Shown here one piece after another: positions 17,448 through 26,167 of a stretch of 64,000 bases of DNA; the stretch's first letter is position 1; each line of letters opens with the position of its first letter. Below the pieces are notes generated by a model. The model made no database searches and was not told where the DNA came from. It saw only the letters and a list, made by a program, of their open reading frames with translations. Origin of the DNA: Paraflavitalea devenefica. GTDB taxonomy: Bacteria > Bacteroidota > Bacteroidia > Chitinophagales > Chitinophagaceae. The DNA lies in contig NZ_JAARML010000003.1 in NCBI RefSeq assembly GCF_011759375.1, forward strand, positions 744,001-808,000, given 5' to 3'. Both the position numbers and the translations under genes were made by a program.

Positions 17448-18863
17448 ATGCAACACAAGCATATTCATCTTTATCTCACGGTTTTCATAGCTGTTGTATT
17501 GGCCGGTTGTAAAGTGGGCAAAGATTACCAGCGCCCGCAGGTGGAATTGCCGCAGCAGTTCAGCAGCCAGAGTTTTGCCGATACCAGCAGCATCGCCGAT
17601 ATAGCCTGGAAAGATTTCTTCACCGATCCTACACTCCGGGAATTGATCAATAAAGGCATTACCTACAACAACGACCTGCAGGTGGCCATCAAAAGGATTG
17701 ATATTGCACAGGCGCAGGCTAAGCAGGCAAGACTGTTGCAACTGCCGCAGGTAGACCTGCAGGTAACGGGGGCCATCAACCGCCCTTCTGATAACAGTCT
17801 GAACGGACTTAGCGCCAGCGCTTTCCTGGGCAAAGCGTATATAGAGAACTACCAGGTACTGGCTAATATTTCCTGGGAGGCCGACATTTGGGGCAAAATA
17901 CGCCGTCAGAAAGAAACCACCCTTGCGCAATACCTGCAAACACAGGAAGCGGCCAAAGCAGTGCAGACACAACTGGTGGCCAGCATAGCACAGGGATATT
18001 ATAACCTGCTGATGCTGGACAGGCAACTGGCCATTGCACGCAATAGCCTGGCGCTGAACGATACTTTTGTAAACGTTACCCGTATACTGCGGGATGGAGG
18101 TGTAGTGACCTCCCTCGCAGTGAACCAGGCCGAAGCACAAAAACAAACGACTGCTTTATTGATTCCCGAACTGGAGCAGAACATTGCCCTGCAAGAGAAT
18201 GCTCTGCAACTGCTCACCGGTCAATTGCCCGGTACGCTCGCACGCGCAGCGGCCTTAAATGACCTTGCATTGCCGGCTGCCTTATCAACCGGTTTACCGG
18301 TAGCCATGGTAAGCAGAAGGCCCGATGTAAGGACCAATGAGATGGCGTTGGTAATGGCCAATGCACAGGTGGGGGTGGCCCAGGCCAATATGTATCCTGC
18401 TTTCAACATAACTGCAGGCGGTGGCCTTGAATCATTCAAAGCTACCAACTGGTTCAGCATACCCGGTTCTCTTTTCGGCCTTGCCTCTGGTGCCATCCTG
18501 CAACCGGTATTCAGGAAAAAAGAATTGAAAACACGGTTCGAAATAGCCAAAATAGAAAGAGAGCAGGCGGTATTACAGTTCAGGCAGTCGGTATTGCAGG
18601 CTACCAGTGAGGTAAGTAATGCACTGGTACAGGTAGAGAAATTAAAAGAACAACGCACATTGGCCGGTGGCCAGGTGGATACGTTGAAGCAGGCTGTTGG
18701 CAATGCACAGTTATTATTCAAGAGTGACATGGCCAACTACCTGGAGGTGATCACTGCGCAGACCAATGCCTTGCAGGCCGAACTCAACCTGGCAGCCATC
18801 CAGCGCAGCCAGTTGGGCGCTGTAGTGGAATTGTACCGTTCCCTGGGCGGTGGCTGGAAATAA
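17448..18863 (+). CDS. Outer-membrane efflux channel, OprM/NodT family lipoprotein
   Basis: From ATG 17448 the protein has 471 residues and a lipoprotein signal peptide (lipobox VLAGC, Cys21). The sequence KVGKDYQRPQVELP after the lipid-carrying Cys is a hallmark of NodT/OprM-type factors. Two outer-membrane efflux protein repeats follow, each with long helices (about 60-250 and 260-455; e.g. VNQAEAQKQTTALLIPELEQ and RRPDVRTNEMALVMANAQVGVA, cut to family reading). It forms the trimeric exit duct for the adjacent pump. The longer frame from 17394 would begin inside a hairpin and lack a signal peptide. The gene is last in the operon and is followed by a terminator at 19043. Confidence 0.92.
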   Translation: MQHKHIHLYLTVFIAVVLAGCKVGKDYQRPQVELPQQFSSQSFADTSSIADIAWKDFFTDPTLRELINKGITYNNDLQVAIKRIDIAQAQAKQARLLQLPQVDLQVTGAINRPSDNSLNGLSASAFLGKAYIENYQVLANISWEADIWGKIRRQKETTLAQYLQTQEAAKAVQTQLVASIAQGYYNLLMLDRQLAIARNSLALNDTFVNVTRILRDGGVVTSLAVNQAEAQKQTTALLIPELEQNIALQENALQLLTGQLPGTLARAAALNDLALPAALSTGLPVAMVSRRPDVRTNEMALVMANAQVGVAQANMYPAFNITAGGGLESFKATNWFSIPGSLFGLASGAILQPVFRKKELKTRFEIAKIEREQAVLQFRQSVLQATSEVSNALVQVEKLKEQRTLAGGQVDTLKQAVGNAQLLFKSDMANYLEVITAQTNALQAELNLAAIQRSQLGAVVELYRSLGGGWK

Positions 18864-18904
18864 AGGAACATTGAGTATTTTTCTCCGCATACTATGATCT
18901 TTCT

Positions 18905-18988
18905 CCGCAGCGTCTTTCGCCGCATTGTCCGCCGGACTTGTCCCGCATCAGCGGGAAACTTCAGTGAAGGCGGCTGGGGACGCTGCGG
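18905..18988 (+). repeat. Family B palindrome with enlarged loop
   Basis: The arms CCGCAGCGTC (18905-18914) and GACGCTGCGG (18979-18988) equal those at 8164-8193, but here they enclose 64 bases that contain further small inverted repeats (TCCGCCGGA; TCCCGC/GCGGGA). This looks like an expanded copy of the dispersed palindrome. It lies between the channel gene and its terminator. Confidence 0.6.
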
Positions 18989-19042
18989 AAGGCTTAATGA
19001 ATAAGGAAGGATTAAGAAAACGATAAGTATTGCAGATCCCTC

Positions 19043-19083
19043 AGGGGCTGTTTCCCAAAAAGAGACAGCCCCTTTTGCTTTTT
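19043..19083 (+). terminator. Intrinsic terminator of the RND efflux operon
   Basis: GGGGCTGT (from 19045) pairs with ACAGCCCC (to 19072) around a loop of about 12 bases, and TTTTGCTTTTT follows. It is the clearest plus-strand Rho-independent terminator in the window and lies about 180 bp after the channel gene. Confidence 0.85.
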
Positions 19084-19242
19084 AATCATTCCTTCAAGCC
19101 ACCTTTTCCTCTATTGAATTGTCAATCATCCTGTTCACCCCCGTTACCTTATTAATTACTTAACTACAATCAATATTATGCCGTATACCCTACCCATTGC
19201 ATCACCGCAATCTCTGGCATCCTTGTTGCCGCCACACCTCGT

Positions 19243-19307
19243 TGCCCCGATGCCTTTATGCCTTGTTGCCTTTTCCACTCAATCCTCCGAATCCAATAAA
19301 TCCGGGT
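19243..19307. repeat. Degenerate 8-bp and 9-bp tandem tracts
   Basis: Four 8-bp units beginning TGCC (19243-19274; TGCCTTTA, TGCCTTGT and similar) are followed by three 9-bp units beginning AATCC (19281-19307; AATCCAATA and similar). They lie in the 490-bp spacer before the TonB receptor. The spacer otherwise holds a family B palindrome and a terminator and has no gene that I can support. Confidence 0.5.
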
Positions 19308-19353
19308 TCAGACATTCCAGCTAAGCAACTAATTTTTTAACTTAGAGTAAGGC

Positions 19354-21741
19354 ATGAGATCAGTGACCAAAAACTACTACTTTATCCGTTACCTCGTGTT
19401 GGTTTTCCTGGTGTGGGGATGGCAGGCAGGACGTGCACAAAACCATACTTTGACAATACAGGTGGCGGACAGCGCACAGATTCCGGTGGGCAATGCTACT
19501 ATAAAGATCAATAAGCAGGAAAAAGTGGTTGACTCATCCGGGAACATTGCTCTCCACCTGGCTTCCGGTTTACATCGTATTATGATCACAGCCGTTGGGC
19601 ATTATTCAGCTTCATTGGTTATTCCGCTCTATAGCGATACTTCCGTTAAAATATTATTAAGATCACGCGAAAGCCTGCTGAGGAATGTGGTAGTAACGGC
19701 CAGCCGTAATCTGCATCGCAACCAGATGAGCACCCAGTCGCTCAACATAGAACAAATAAAAAAACTGCCGGTTATTCTGGGAGAAGTAGATCCGCTGAAA
19801 ACCATTACCCTGTTACCGGGTATTAAAAATGGGGGAGAGGCCAGCGCGGGGATCTATGTGCGGGGTGGCGGGCCCGATCAGAACCTGGTAATGCTTGATG
19901 GCATACCGGTATACAATCCCAATCACCTGCTTGGTTTCTTCAGTATATTCAATGGAGATGCTGTTAAGAACATGGAAGTCATCAAGGGTGGGATACCCGC
20001 TGAATATGGTGGTCGTTTAAGCAGTGTCATCGCAGTGGAAACCAGGAGTGGCAGCAGGGATTCCCTCAAAGGCAGTGGCGGTATCGGGCTCATCTCTTCC
20101 CGGGTGTCGTTGGAAGGACCACTTGTCAAAGGCAAATCTTCTTTCATACTCAGTGGCCGTCGTACCTATATAGACCAGGTAGCGAAGCTGGTTGCCCGCG
20201 ACAGTATTGGCAACAATGGTTATTTCTTTTATGATGTTAACTTCAAGGCCGATTACCTCATCAATAAAAACAATGCGCTGTACCTTACCTTCTACCTGGG
20301 CAAGGATGATTTTACTTTTATGGATAATGATGATGACGGGCCCGAAAGAGAGTTTAACGCAATATGGGGCAATACCATCCTGGGACTTACCTGGAAGCAA
20401 CAGTTGAATAAAAAGCTGAAGCAGGAGTTATCGGCCGTACGCAATGACTTCAACCTCGATAGCCGGGTGGCCTTTGGCACCAGCGGTTTTCTCTTCGCTT
20501 CAGGGCTTACCGATTATCAGCTAAAGAATGACTGGACCTATTCTCCGCAGAACTGGATCAAATGGAAATGGGGCTGGCAATACACCTGGCATGCCTTCAG
20601 GCCCGGCGCCGGAAGTTCCAGTGCAGGTGTACAGGAATTTAAATCCACCATCCATGATCAGTATGCCAGGGAAGCGGCCGCTTACCTCAGTACCGATCTG
20701 AACATTACGCCCCGGTTAAATGTCATTGCCGGATTGCGTTATAGTTACTTTAACCAGATAGGCCCTACAGAGCGGATACTCTATGATCCGGAAGGCGTGC
20801 CCACCGGAGAAACAGAACGTTATGCAAAAGGGCAGAGCATTGCCCGGTATCATTATCCCGAGCCACGCTTCAGCGTATTGTACAGGTTGCCCGAAAAAGC
20901 CTCCCTGAAACTTTCCTATACCCGCACCATTCAATACCTGCACCTGGCCACCACCAGCGCGGCTACTTTCCCCAGCGATCTGTGGGTGCCATCGGGCAAA
21001 CTCATTCACCCCGCCAAAGCAGAGCAGGTAGCAGCCGGGTATTTCAAAGACTTTGGCAACGGGGCCTATGAAATGAGCGTAGAAGCTTACTACAAGACCA
21101 TGTCGAACCAGTTGGAGTTCAGGCCCGGCGCACAACTATTGCTGAACCAGAATATGGAGGGAGAGATGATCTTTGGCACAGGAAAAGCTTATGGACTTGA
21201 ACTTTTCCTGCAGAAAAAAACAGGCAGGCTCACCGGGTGGATCGGTTATACACTCAGTCGTACCGAACGCACTTTTCCCGACATGAATAATGGAAAAGCA
21301 TTTCCTTACCGGTACGACCGTACGCATGATGTAAGCATTGTAGCCAATTATACACTAAGCAAAAAATGGGAAGCGGCGGCTGTGTTTGTGTATGGTACAG
21401 GTAATGCGCTCACCATGCCCACCGGGCGGTTTGCGTACAGCCTCGGTATCGATGGCGAAGAGCGGGAACCCATCTTTACCAGCATTAACCAATACGATAA
21501 GGTCAATGACTACCGCATGCCTGCCTATCATCGCATGGACATTGCTTTTACTTATACTCCTAAGCCGAACAGTACCAAACGGTTTAGAAGTAGCTGGAAC
21601 TTTAGTCTGTACAATATATATAACCGGTATAATCCTTACTTCATCTACCTTGATGTGGATGAAGATGAACAAACCGTTAAAGGGAAAAAAGTATTTCTTT
21701 TTCCCATCATACCGGGTATTACCTGGAACTTTAAATTTTGA
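19354..21741 (+). CDS. TonB-dependent receptor with N-terminal CarbopepD_reg-like domain (DUF4249 partner)
   Basis: The 795-residue protein has a signal peptide (about 1-28, ending GRAQ), a carboxypeptidase-regulatory-like beta-sandwich (about 30-110: VPVGNATIKINKQ-like repeat pattern, LHLASGLHRIMITAVGHY), a plug domain (about 125-235: IYVRGGGPDQNLVMLDGIPVYNPNHLLGFFSIFN region) and a beta-barrel. The plug sequence belongs to the receptor class that is regularly followed by a DUF4249 lipoprotein, and that gene begins three bases after its stop. The pair presumably imports or displays an unknown ligand at the outer membrane. No anti-sigma or ECF sigma genes are adjacent, so its regulation is not visible. 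Confidence 0.9.
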   Translation: MRSVTKNYYFIRYLVLVFLVWGWQAGRAQNHTLTIQVADSAQIPVGNATIKINKQEKVVDSSGNIALHLASGLHRIMITAVGHYSASLVIPLYSDTSVKILLRSRESLLRNVVVTASRNLHRNQMSTQSLNIEQIKKLPVILGEVDPLKTITLLPGIKNGGEASAGIYVRGGGPDQNLVMLDGIPVYNPNHLLGFFSIFNGDAVKNMEVIKGGIPAEYGGRLSSVIAVETRSGSRDSLKGSGGIGLISSRVSLEGPLVKGKSSFILSGRRTYIDQVAKLVARDSIGNNGYFFYDVNFKADYLINKNNALYLTFYLGKDDFTFMDNDDDGPEREFNAIWGNTILGLTWKQQLNKKLKQELSAVRNDFNLDSRVAFGTSGFLFASGLTDYQLKNDWTYSPQNWIKWKWGWQYTWHAFRPGAGSSSAGVQEFKSTIHDQYAREAAAYLSTDLNITPRLNVIAGLRYSYFNQIGPTERILYDPEGVPTGETERYAKGQSIARYHYPEPRFSVLYRLPEKASLKLSYTRTIQYLHLATTSAATFPSDLWVPSGKLIHPAKAEQVAAGYFKDFGNGAYEMSVEAYYKTMSNQLEFRPGAQLLLNQNMEGEMIFGTGKAYGLELFLQKKTGRLTGWIGYTLSRTERTFPDMNNGKAFPYRYDRTHDVSIVANYTLSKKWEAAAVFVYGTGNALTMPTGRFAYSLGIDGEEREPIFTSINQYDKVNDYRMPAYHRMDIAFTYTPKPNSTKRFRSSWNFSLYNIYNRYNPYFIYLDVDEDEQTVKGKKVFLFPIIPGITWNFKF

Positions 21742-21744
21742 GGT

Positions 21745-22683
21745 ATGAGGGCAACAGTACGTAAAGCGGAAATCAGGGTAGTAATAGTGTTCATCGCAAT
21801 GGCAGCGCTTGTTTCCTGTGAGCGGGATTTTAATATTGAATTGAAGAATAATAAGCCCCAGCTCATTGTGGAAGGATACATCAATAACCTCATGCCTTCG
21901 TATAATTATGTGGTATTAAGTCAAAGCAAGGGCTTTTATGATCCTGGCTTTGAGAACATCCCTGTTTCAGGAGCCATAGTAACCATTACAGAAGGGGTAC
22001 TCTTGTCCAATAATCAATACCAGTGGGATGAAACAACTACCCGCGAACTGAAAGAAGCCCGCCTTCCTCAATTGAGGAATAGCGCCCTGCCTGGTTTTTA
22101 TTTTGATCCGAAACTGGCAACCGACTCGACCAAGGCACTGTTGGGTAAGCCCGGTAAGCATTACCTGTTACAAATTGAAACGGCCGGCAAGCGGTACACC
22201 GCCACAACGGCCTTATTAATGCCCGTTGAGATAGATAGCCTCAGCAGCGGATTTTATTATATGGATGATGATGAAGAGAACGATACCATTGTGGAGAAAG
22301 CCCGGGTCACCGTTCATTACAAAGATCCCGATACCATTGGCAATACCCAACTGCATTACTGGAGAAGCTGGAATGTCCGGAATAATTTCGGATGGGGCGG
22401 CTTAAATACCAATCGTTACACAACAGTGACCGATGAACTGGTGAACGGGCAATACATTCATTTTACCCAGCCCAATGGGTTTTATAAAGGGGATACCGTT
22501 CACTACATGCTCACCAGCGTGGAAAGGAAAGTGTACAACTTCTGGGATAGCTTCAATAAAGCCAGGAGGAACGATGGCCCCTTTTCTACGCCGGTGACGT
22601 TGAAAAATACCATTGAGGGAGAAGATGTTACTGGTTGCTTCAGCGGTTTCAGCATCAGCATGAAAACCATCATAGCCCACTAA
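21745..22683 (+). CDS. DUF4249 lipoprotein
   Basis: The 312-residue lipoprotein has a lipobox ALVSC near residue 25 followed by ERDFNIEL, the typical opening of DUF4249 proteins. The domain is beta-rich (QLIVEGYINNLMPSYNYVVLSQS, NIPVSGAIVTITEG) and may be a transthyretin-like surface lid. DUF4249 proteins are encoded together with TonB receptors in Bacteroidota, and here the start lies three bases after the receptor stop, so co-transcription is near certain. The function is unknown; an outer-surface substrate-binding role analogous to SusD is plausible. Two family A palindromes follow it. Confidence 0.85.
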   Translation: MRATVRKAEIRVVIVFIAMAALVSCERDFNIELKNNKPQLIVEGYINNLMPSYNYVVLSQSKGFYDPGFENIPVSGAIVTITEGVLLSNNQYQWDETTTRELKEARLPQLRNSALPGFYFDPKLATDSTKALLGKPGKHYLLQIETAGKRYTATTALLMPVEIDSLSSGFYYMDDDEENDTIVEKARVTVHYKDPDTIGNTQLHYWRSWNVRNNFGWGGLNTNRYTTVTDELVNGQYIHFTQPNGFYKGDTVHYMLTSVERKVYNFWDSFNKARRNDGPFSTPVTLKNTIEGEDVTGCFSGFSISMKTIIAH

Positions 22684-22770
22684 CGCTCTGCGAGCCTCGC
22701 AACCTCCCCACACTCGCTCGCCTCTGGCGAGTGAGGCTATTTCCGGGCCTCTGGCCCGTCGAAGTAAACG
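22681..22770. repeat. Family A double-palindrome repeat, diverged copy
   Basis: The element starts at the DUF4249 stop with TAACGCTCTGCGAG and ends with CGGGCC-TCT-GGCCCG and TCGAAGTAAACG (22759-22770). Its middle differs from the copies at 22827 and 52103, containing additional CTCGC/GCGAG inversions. Consecutive hairpins and a common beginning and end define the family. Confidence 0.6.
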
Positions 22771-22826
22771 CCCCACCGGTCGAAGCTTTTTCCCCTGGCC
22801 TGTAATTTTAGTAACTTTAAAACGAC

Positions 22827-22881
22827 TAACGCTCTGCGAGGGCTTGCAGCCTCGCAGCCCTATTTCCGGGCCTTTGGCCCG
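22827..22881. repeat. Family A double-palindrome repeat
   Basis: This copy begins TAACGCTCTGCGAG and contains two hairpins: GCGAG(G)GCT-TGC-AGCCTCGC and CGGGCC-TTT-GGCCCG. It lacks the TCGAAG tail seen in the copies at 22681 and 52103. It lies 24 bp before the IorA-like gene. Confidence 0.65.
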
Positions 22882-22904
22882 CCACCCGTATCAAATATAG
22901 TAAG

Positions 22905-23375
22905 ATGGAAAAAACAGTTGTCCTCAACGTCAATGGGAAGGCATGGTCGTTAAACATTGACCCGGAAATGCCCCTGCTCTATGCACTCAGGAACAACCTG
23001 CAGCTCAATGGTCCCAAATATGGTTGTGGTTTGCACCAGTGCGGAAATTGCATGGTGCTGATGGATGGCAAAGCACAGCCTTCCTGCATGATGCCCTGCG
23101 CTGCCGCCGCTGCCCACACAATCACCACCCTCGAAGGGATCGGCAGCGGATCATCACTGCATCCGGTGCAAAAAGCCATCATTGAAGAACAGGCGGCGCA
23201 GTGCGGATACTGCCTCAATGGCGTTATTATCTGTGCCAAAGCCTTGCTGGAGGAAAATAAACATCCTTCGGATGCAGAAATACGCGAAGCCTTACAGCGG
23301 GTGCTTTGCCGTTGCGGTACGCATACCCGTTTCATCAGCGCCATCAAAAAGGCGGCGGCTGCCAATGCCGGTTAA
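22905..23375 (+). CDS. iorA: (2Fe-2S) subunit of a xanthine-dehydrogenase-family hydroxylase, IorA type
   Basis: The protein has 156 residues, the normal size for the iron-sulfur subunit of isoquinoline 1-oxidoreductase and related aldehyde oxidases. The plant-type ferredoxin cluster is ligated by GCGLHQCGNCMVL and a following QPSC (about residues 43-66); the second cluster by QCGYCLNG and LCRCGTHTR (about 103-143). All eight Cys are present. Electrons pass from the molybdenum site in the large subunit through these clusters to an acceptor. The large-subunit gene follows after 32 bp. No FAD subunit is nearby, consistent with the two-subunit IorAB class, which uses a cytochrome or quinone-linked acceptor. 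Confidence 0.9.
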   Translation: MEKTVVLNVNGKAWSLNIDPEMPLLYALRNNLQLNGPKYGCGLHQCGNCMVLMDGKAQPSCMMPCAAAAAHTITTLEGIGSGSSLHPVQKAIIEEQAAQCGYCLNGVIICAKALLEENKHPSDAEIREALQRVLCRCGTHTRFISAIKKAAAANAG

Positions 23376-23379
23376 TCAT

Positions 23380-23407
23380 TGACCACTCACCACTCACATC
23401 CCATACC
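23380..23407 (+). repeat. Degenerate 7-bp tandem tract (consensus TCACCAC) filling the iorA-iorB spacer
   Basis: Heptamers TGACCAC, TCACCAC, TCACATC and CCATACC run from four bases after the iorA stop up to the iorB ATG at 23408. The 32-bp spacer is therefore almost all repeat. Confidence 0.6.
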
Positions 23408-25606
23408 ATGCCAGCTCACCATTCCAATCAACCAGCCAACCAGGGAAGAAGGAACTTTCTCAAAAATACCGGCCAGTTGCTCATTGGCTTTAGCCTTACA
23501 CAGGCGCCTTTTGCAGTACACGCAGAGGGGATGCCCTTCGCAACACCACGCGTGGAGGAAGATAGCATCAACGCCTGGATCAGGATAGACGCCGAAGGAA
23601 ACGTAACCGTGCTCACGGGGAAAACAGAATTGGGGCAAGGTATCAAAACGGCCCTTATGCAAATGGCCGCCGAAGAGCTGGATGTGAACATGAAGCGCAT
23701 AAGGATCATCATAGCCGATACCGGCCAGACGTCCGACGAACGGTATACAGCCGGCAGCGCCTCCATCGAAGGCAGTGGTAGGGCCATCCGGATGGCTGCC
23801 GCAGAAGCCAGGAAACGGTTACTGGACATGGCCGCCGGAAAATTAAACGCACCGGTAAGCGGACTGACCGTAAAAGACGGCATCATAACTGCCACGGCTA
23901 CCGGACAGTCCATCAGCTATGGCGCTTTATTAAATGGTAAATCCATAGAAGGGGAAGTAACGGGCAAAGCGCCCCTCAAAGACCCTTCCACCTATACGCT
24001 GGTAGGCACTGCCTATCCCCGGGAAGACATCGTGGCCATGGCCACCGGGCAACCGGTATATGTGCAGGACCTTCGCATGCCTGGTATGTTACATGCCCGT
24101 ATACTCCGTCCACCTGTGTATGGCGCCACACTCACAGCCTTACCCGAAAATAAATTGACCGGGCTGGCTGGCATCATAAAGCTGGTGAGGAACGGAAGTT
24201 TTGTGGGCATCGTGGCGCAGGAAGAATACCAGGCCGTCAAAGCGTTGCGGGTATTGCAGCAATCGGCCACCTGGAATAAACCACCATTGCAGCCGATGCT
24301 GCCCGAACTATTTAATAAAATGGCAGCGCAAACAGATAATGGCGAGATAGTAGAAAAAAATGATTCGGTAGATCCGGCTATTGCGGCCGCTGCCGTACAA
24401 CATGAAGCAGTATATAAACGTCCCTACCAGATGCATGGCTCCATGGGCCCATCCTGCGCCATGGCGCAGTGGAAAGATGACCAGTTAATGGTATGGTCGC
24501 ACACCCAGGGCGTCTATCCGTTAAGAAGCACCCTGGCCGATCTGCTCAGCATACCAGAGTCAAAGATCAGGGTAATGGCCGTGCCTGGCGCTGGTTGTTA
24601 CGGGCACAATGGCGCCGATGATGTAGGGGCCGATGCGGCCCTGCTGGCCATGGCCGTGCCGGGAAAACCGGTGCGGGTGCAGTGGATGCGGGAAGACGAG
24701 CATACCTGGGAGCCGTATGGTTCGGCCATGCTGCTGCGTTTGAAAGGCGGGCTCGATGCACAGGGCAACCTGCTGGCGCTGAAAACAGAGCTATGGTCTG
24801 ATACGCACATCGCAAGGCCCGGTGGCCGCGCAGGGCATTTCATCGCAGGTCGTGACCTGGAAAAGCCTTTTACTTTTTCACCCGGCCGGTTCTCCGGAGG
24901 TAGTTACCGTAATGCTGTGCCGTTGTACAATACACCGCGGCAGGTGATCCTATACAATTACAAAGGCCCGCTCCGCACCTCTGCCTTAAGAAGCCTCGGG
25001 GCTTATGCCAACATCTTTGCCCTCGAATCTTTCATAGATGAACTGGCACATAAGGCTGGTAAAGACCCGGCTGCCTTCAGAATGCAATACCTGAACGACG
25101 ACCGTGCCAAAGCAGTTATCCAGCTACTGATAGACAAAACAAATTGGAAGGAGCGTATTAGTAAAAAAGGAGCAGGCCTGGGGATTGCCTTTGCACAATA
25201 TAAAAATGAGGCCGCTTACTTTGCTATTGTGGCAGAAGTGCAGGTAGACAAAACAGCCCGGCAATACCGGCTGGTAAAGCTCACCGGCGCAATAGAAGCA
25301 GGACAGGCCATCAACATAGATGGTATAAAAAATCAAACCGCTGGCGGTATGATCCAGTCTGCCAGTTGGACCATGCTGGAATCAGTGCGTTATAATGCGA
25401 CGGGCATTCAAAGCAGGAACTGGGATACCTATCCCATTCTGCGGTTCAATGCAGTCCCCGATACAGAAGTATTCGTCATCAATAGACCTGAATTACCACC
25501 GTTGGGCGCAGGCGAAGCAGCACAAGGCCCCGTCGCCGCCGCCATTGCCAATGCTATCTTCCATGCCACCGGCACCCGCCTCCGCGAATTGCCGCTGAAA
25601 CTTTAA
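23408..25606 (+). CDS. iorB: Molybdopterin-binding subunit of an aldehyde oxidase/isoquinoline oxidoreductase-like enzyme, IorB type, Tat-exported
   Basis: Started at ATG 23408 the protein has 732 residues and a twin-arginine signal (GRRNFLKNTGQLLIGFSL); a longer frame from 23306 overlaps iorA and puts 34 residues ahead of this signal, so it is rejected. The order is: an N-terminal MoCo-binding segment (NVTVLTGKTELGQGIKTAL, near 60), an a/b hammerhead-like middle domain (about 195-270) and the C-terminal MoCo-binding domain (GPSCAMAQWKDDQLMVWSHT; LGAGEAAQGPVAAAIANAI with the conserved GEA(A) Glu region near the C-terminus). The substrate is unknown. Export via Tat puts the enzyme in the periplasm, presumably carrying IorA along. 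Its last four bases overlap a convergent gene. Confidence 0.88.
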   Translation: MPAHHSNQPANQGRRNFLKNTGQLLIGFSLTQAPFAVHAEGMPFATPRVEEDSINAWIRIDAEGNVTVLTGKTELGQGIKTALMQMAAEELDVNMKRIRIIIADTGQTSDERYTAGSASIEGSGRAIRMAAAEARKRLLDMAAGKLNAPVSGLTVKDGIITATATGQSISYGALLNGKSIEGEVTGKAPLKDPSTYTLVGTAYPREDIVAMATGQPVYVQDLRMPGMLHARILRPPVYGATLTALPENKLTGLAGIIKLVRNGSFVGIVAQEEYQAVKALRVLQQSATWNKPPLQPMLPELFNKMAAQTDNGEIVEKNDSVDPAIAAAAVQHEAVYKRPYQMHGSMGPSCAMAQWKDDQLMVWSHTQGVYPLRSTLADLLSIPESKIRVMAVPGAGCYGHNGADDVGADAALLAMAVPGKPVRVQWMREDEHTWEPYGSAMLLRLKGGLDAQGNLLALKTELWSDTHIARPGGRAGHFIAGRDLEKPFTFSPGRFSGGSYRNAVPLYNTPRQVILYNYKGPLRTSALRSLGAYANIFALESFIDELAHKAGKDPAAFRMQYLNDDRAKAVIQLLIDKTNWKERISKKGAGLGIAFAQYKNEAAYFAIVAEVQVDKTARQYRLVKLTGAIEAGQAINIDGIKNQTAGGMIQSASWTMLESVRYNATGIQSRNWDTYPILRFNAVPDTEVFVINRPELPPLGAGEAAQGPVAAAIANAIFHATGTRLRELPLKL

Positions 25607-26058
25607 ACCACACTCACTTTAATCACCACCTTCTTCACCGGCGAAGGCTGCTTCACCATAATATTAGGCATGTGCAGGTCTGTAGGATAGAAAATCGCAA
25701 ACATCCCTTGCTCCAGCTTCGAAAAAAAAGCAGGAGGCTCTCCAAACAGCCAGTAGTCGGATGATTCATCATATGCTTTGGCAGGCGCCTGCTGGCGCAG
25801 CCAGTCATGACCAATCAATTCCTGGCCGCTTACGATATACTGTACATCAATATACTTTTTATGCGCTTCCATCTTTTCCCCGGAAGCAGGAACAGTATCA
25901 TACTCATTCACAATGGCAAAAATAGCCGTACCATCAATCTCATACTTACCCTTCGGTACCTGTGTAAAATCTGTTTCAGTAAGGTACTGGAATGCTTTTA
26001 CGAACCTGGGGCCCAGATTATAATACAGGATCGCATTTTGTAAAGTGTCAATAACCAT
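25603..26058 (-). CDS. YhcH/YjgK/YiaL family protein
   Basis: The protein has 151 residues, the usual length. Conserved segments include MVIDTLQNAILYYNLGPRF at the start, the AHKKYIDVQYIVSGQE stretch (about residues 66-81) and FAIFYPTDLHMPNI (about 120-133), whose His and Glu residues line a cupin-like metal site. E. coli relatives are linked to sialic acid and other sugar catabolism (YiaL, NanQ/YhcH, the latter an anomerase). No sugar catabolic genes are adjacent here, so the substrate is open. The 3' end overlaps iorB by four bases. A terminator for the upstream minus-strand gene lies in the 109-bp spacer before it, so it likely has its own promoter. Confidence 0.87.
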   Translation of the reverse strand: MVIDTLQNAILYYNLGPRFVKAFQYLTETDFTQVPKGKYEIDGTAIFAIVNEYDTVPASGEKMEAHKKYIDVQYIVSGQELIGHDWLRQQAPAKAYDESSDYWLFGEPPAFFSKLEQGMFAIFYPTDLHMPNIMVKQPSPVKKVVIKVSVV

Positions 26059-26116
26059 GCTTGATAAAAATTATATGGACCAGCAAGATACTTCAGGGAA
26101 AGCAAAGAAATAAAAA

Positions 26117-26151
26117 GCGCCCGCTGCAATTTATTATAATGCAACGGGCGC
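26117..26151 (-). terminator. Intrinsic terminator of the haloperoxidase-like gene
   Basis: On the minus strand a 12-bp stem (one mismatch; GCGCCCG core) is followed by CTTTTTATTTC. It lies 17 bp past the stop codon of the gene at 26168-27454. Confidence 0.8.
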
Positions 26152-26167
26152 TGGTAGAAAATATGCC

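Noticed and set aside
17001..18146. Long 381-codon open frame on the minus strand
   Set aside because: It lies opposite the RND pump end and channel gene, both well-defined families. Its translation is Cys/His-rich with no domain, as expected of an antisense shadow.
23306..23407. Upstream start for iorB overlapping iorA
   Set aside because: It adds 34 residues before the Tat signal, partly encoded by a heptamer tract; ATG 23408 is better.
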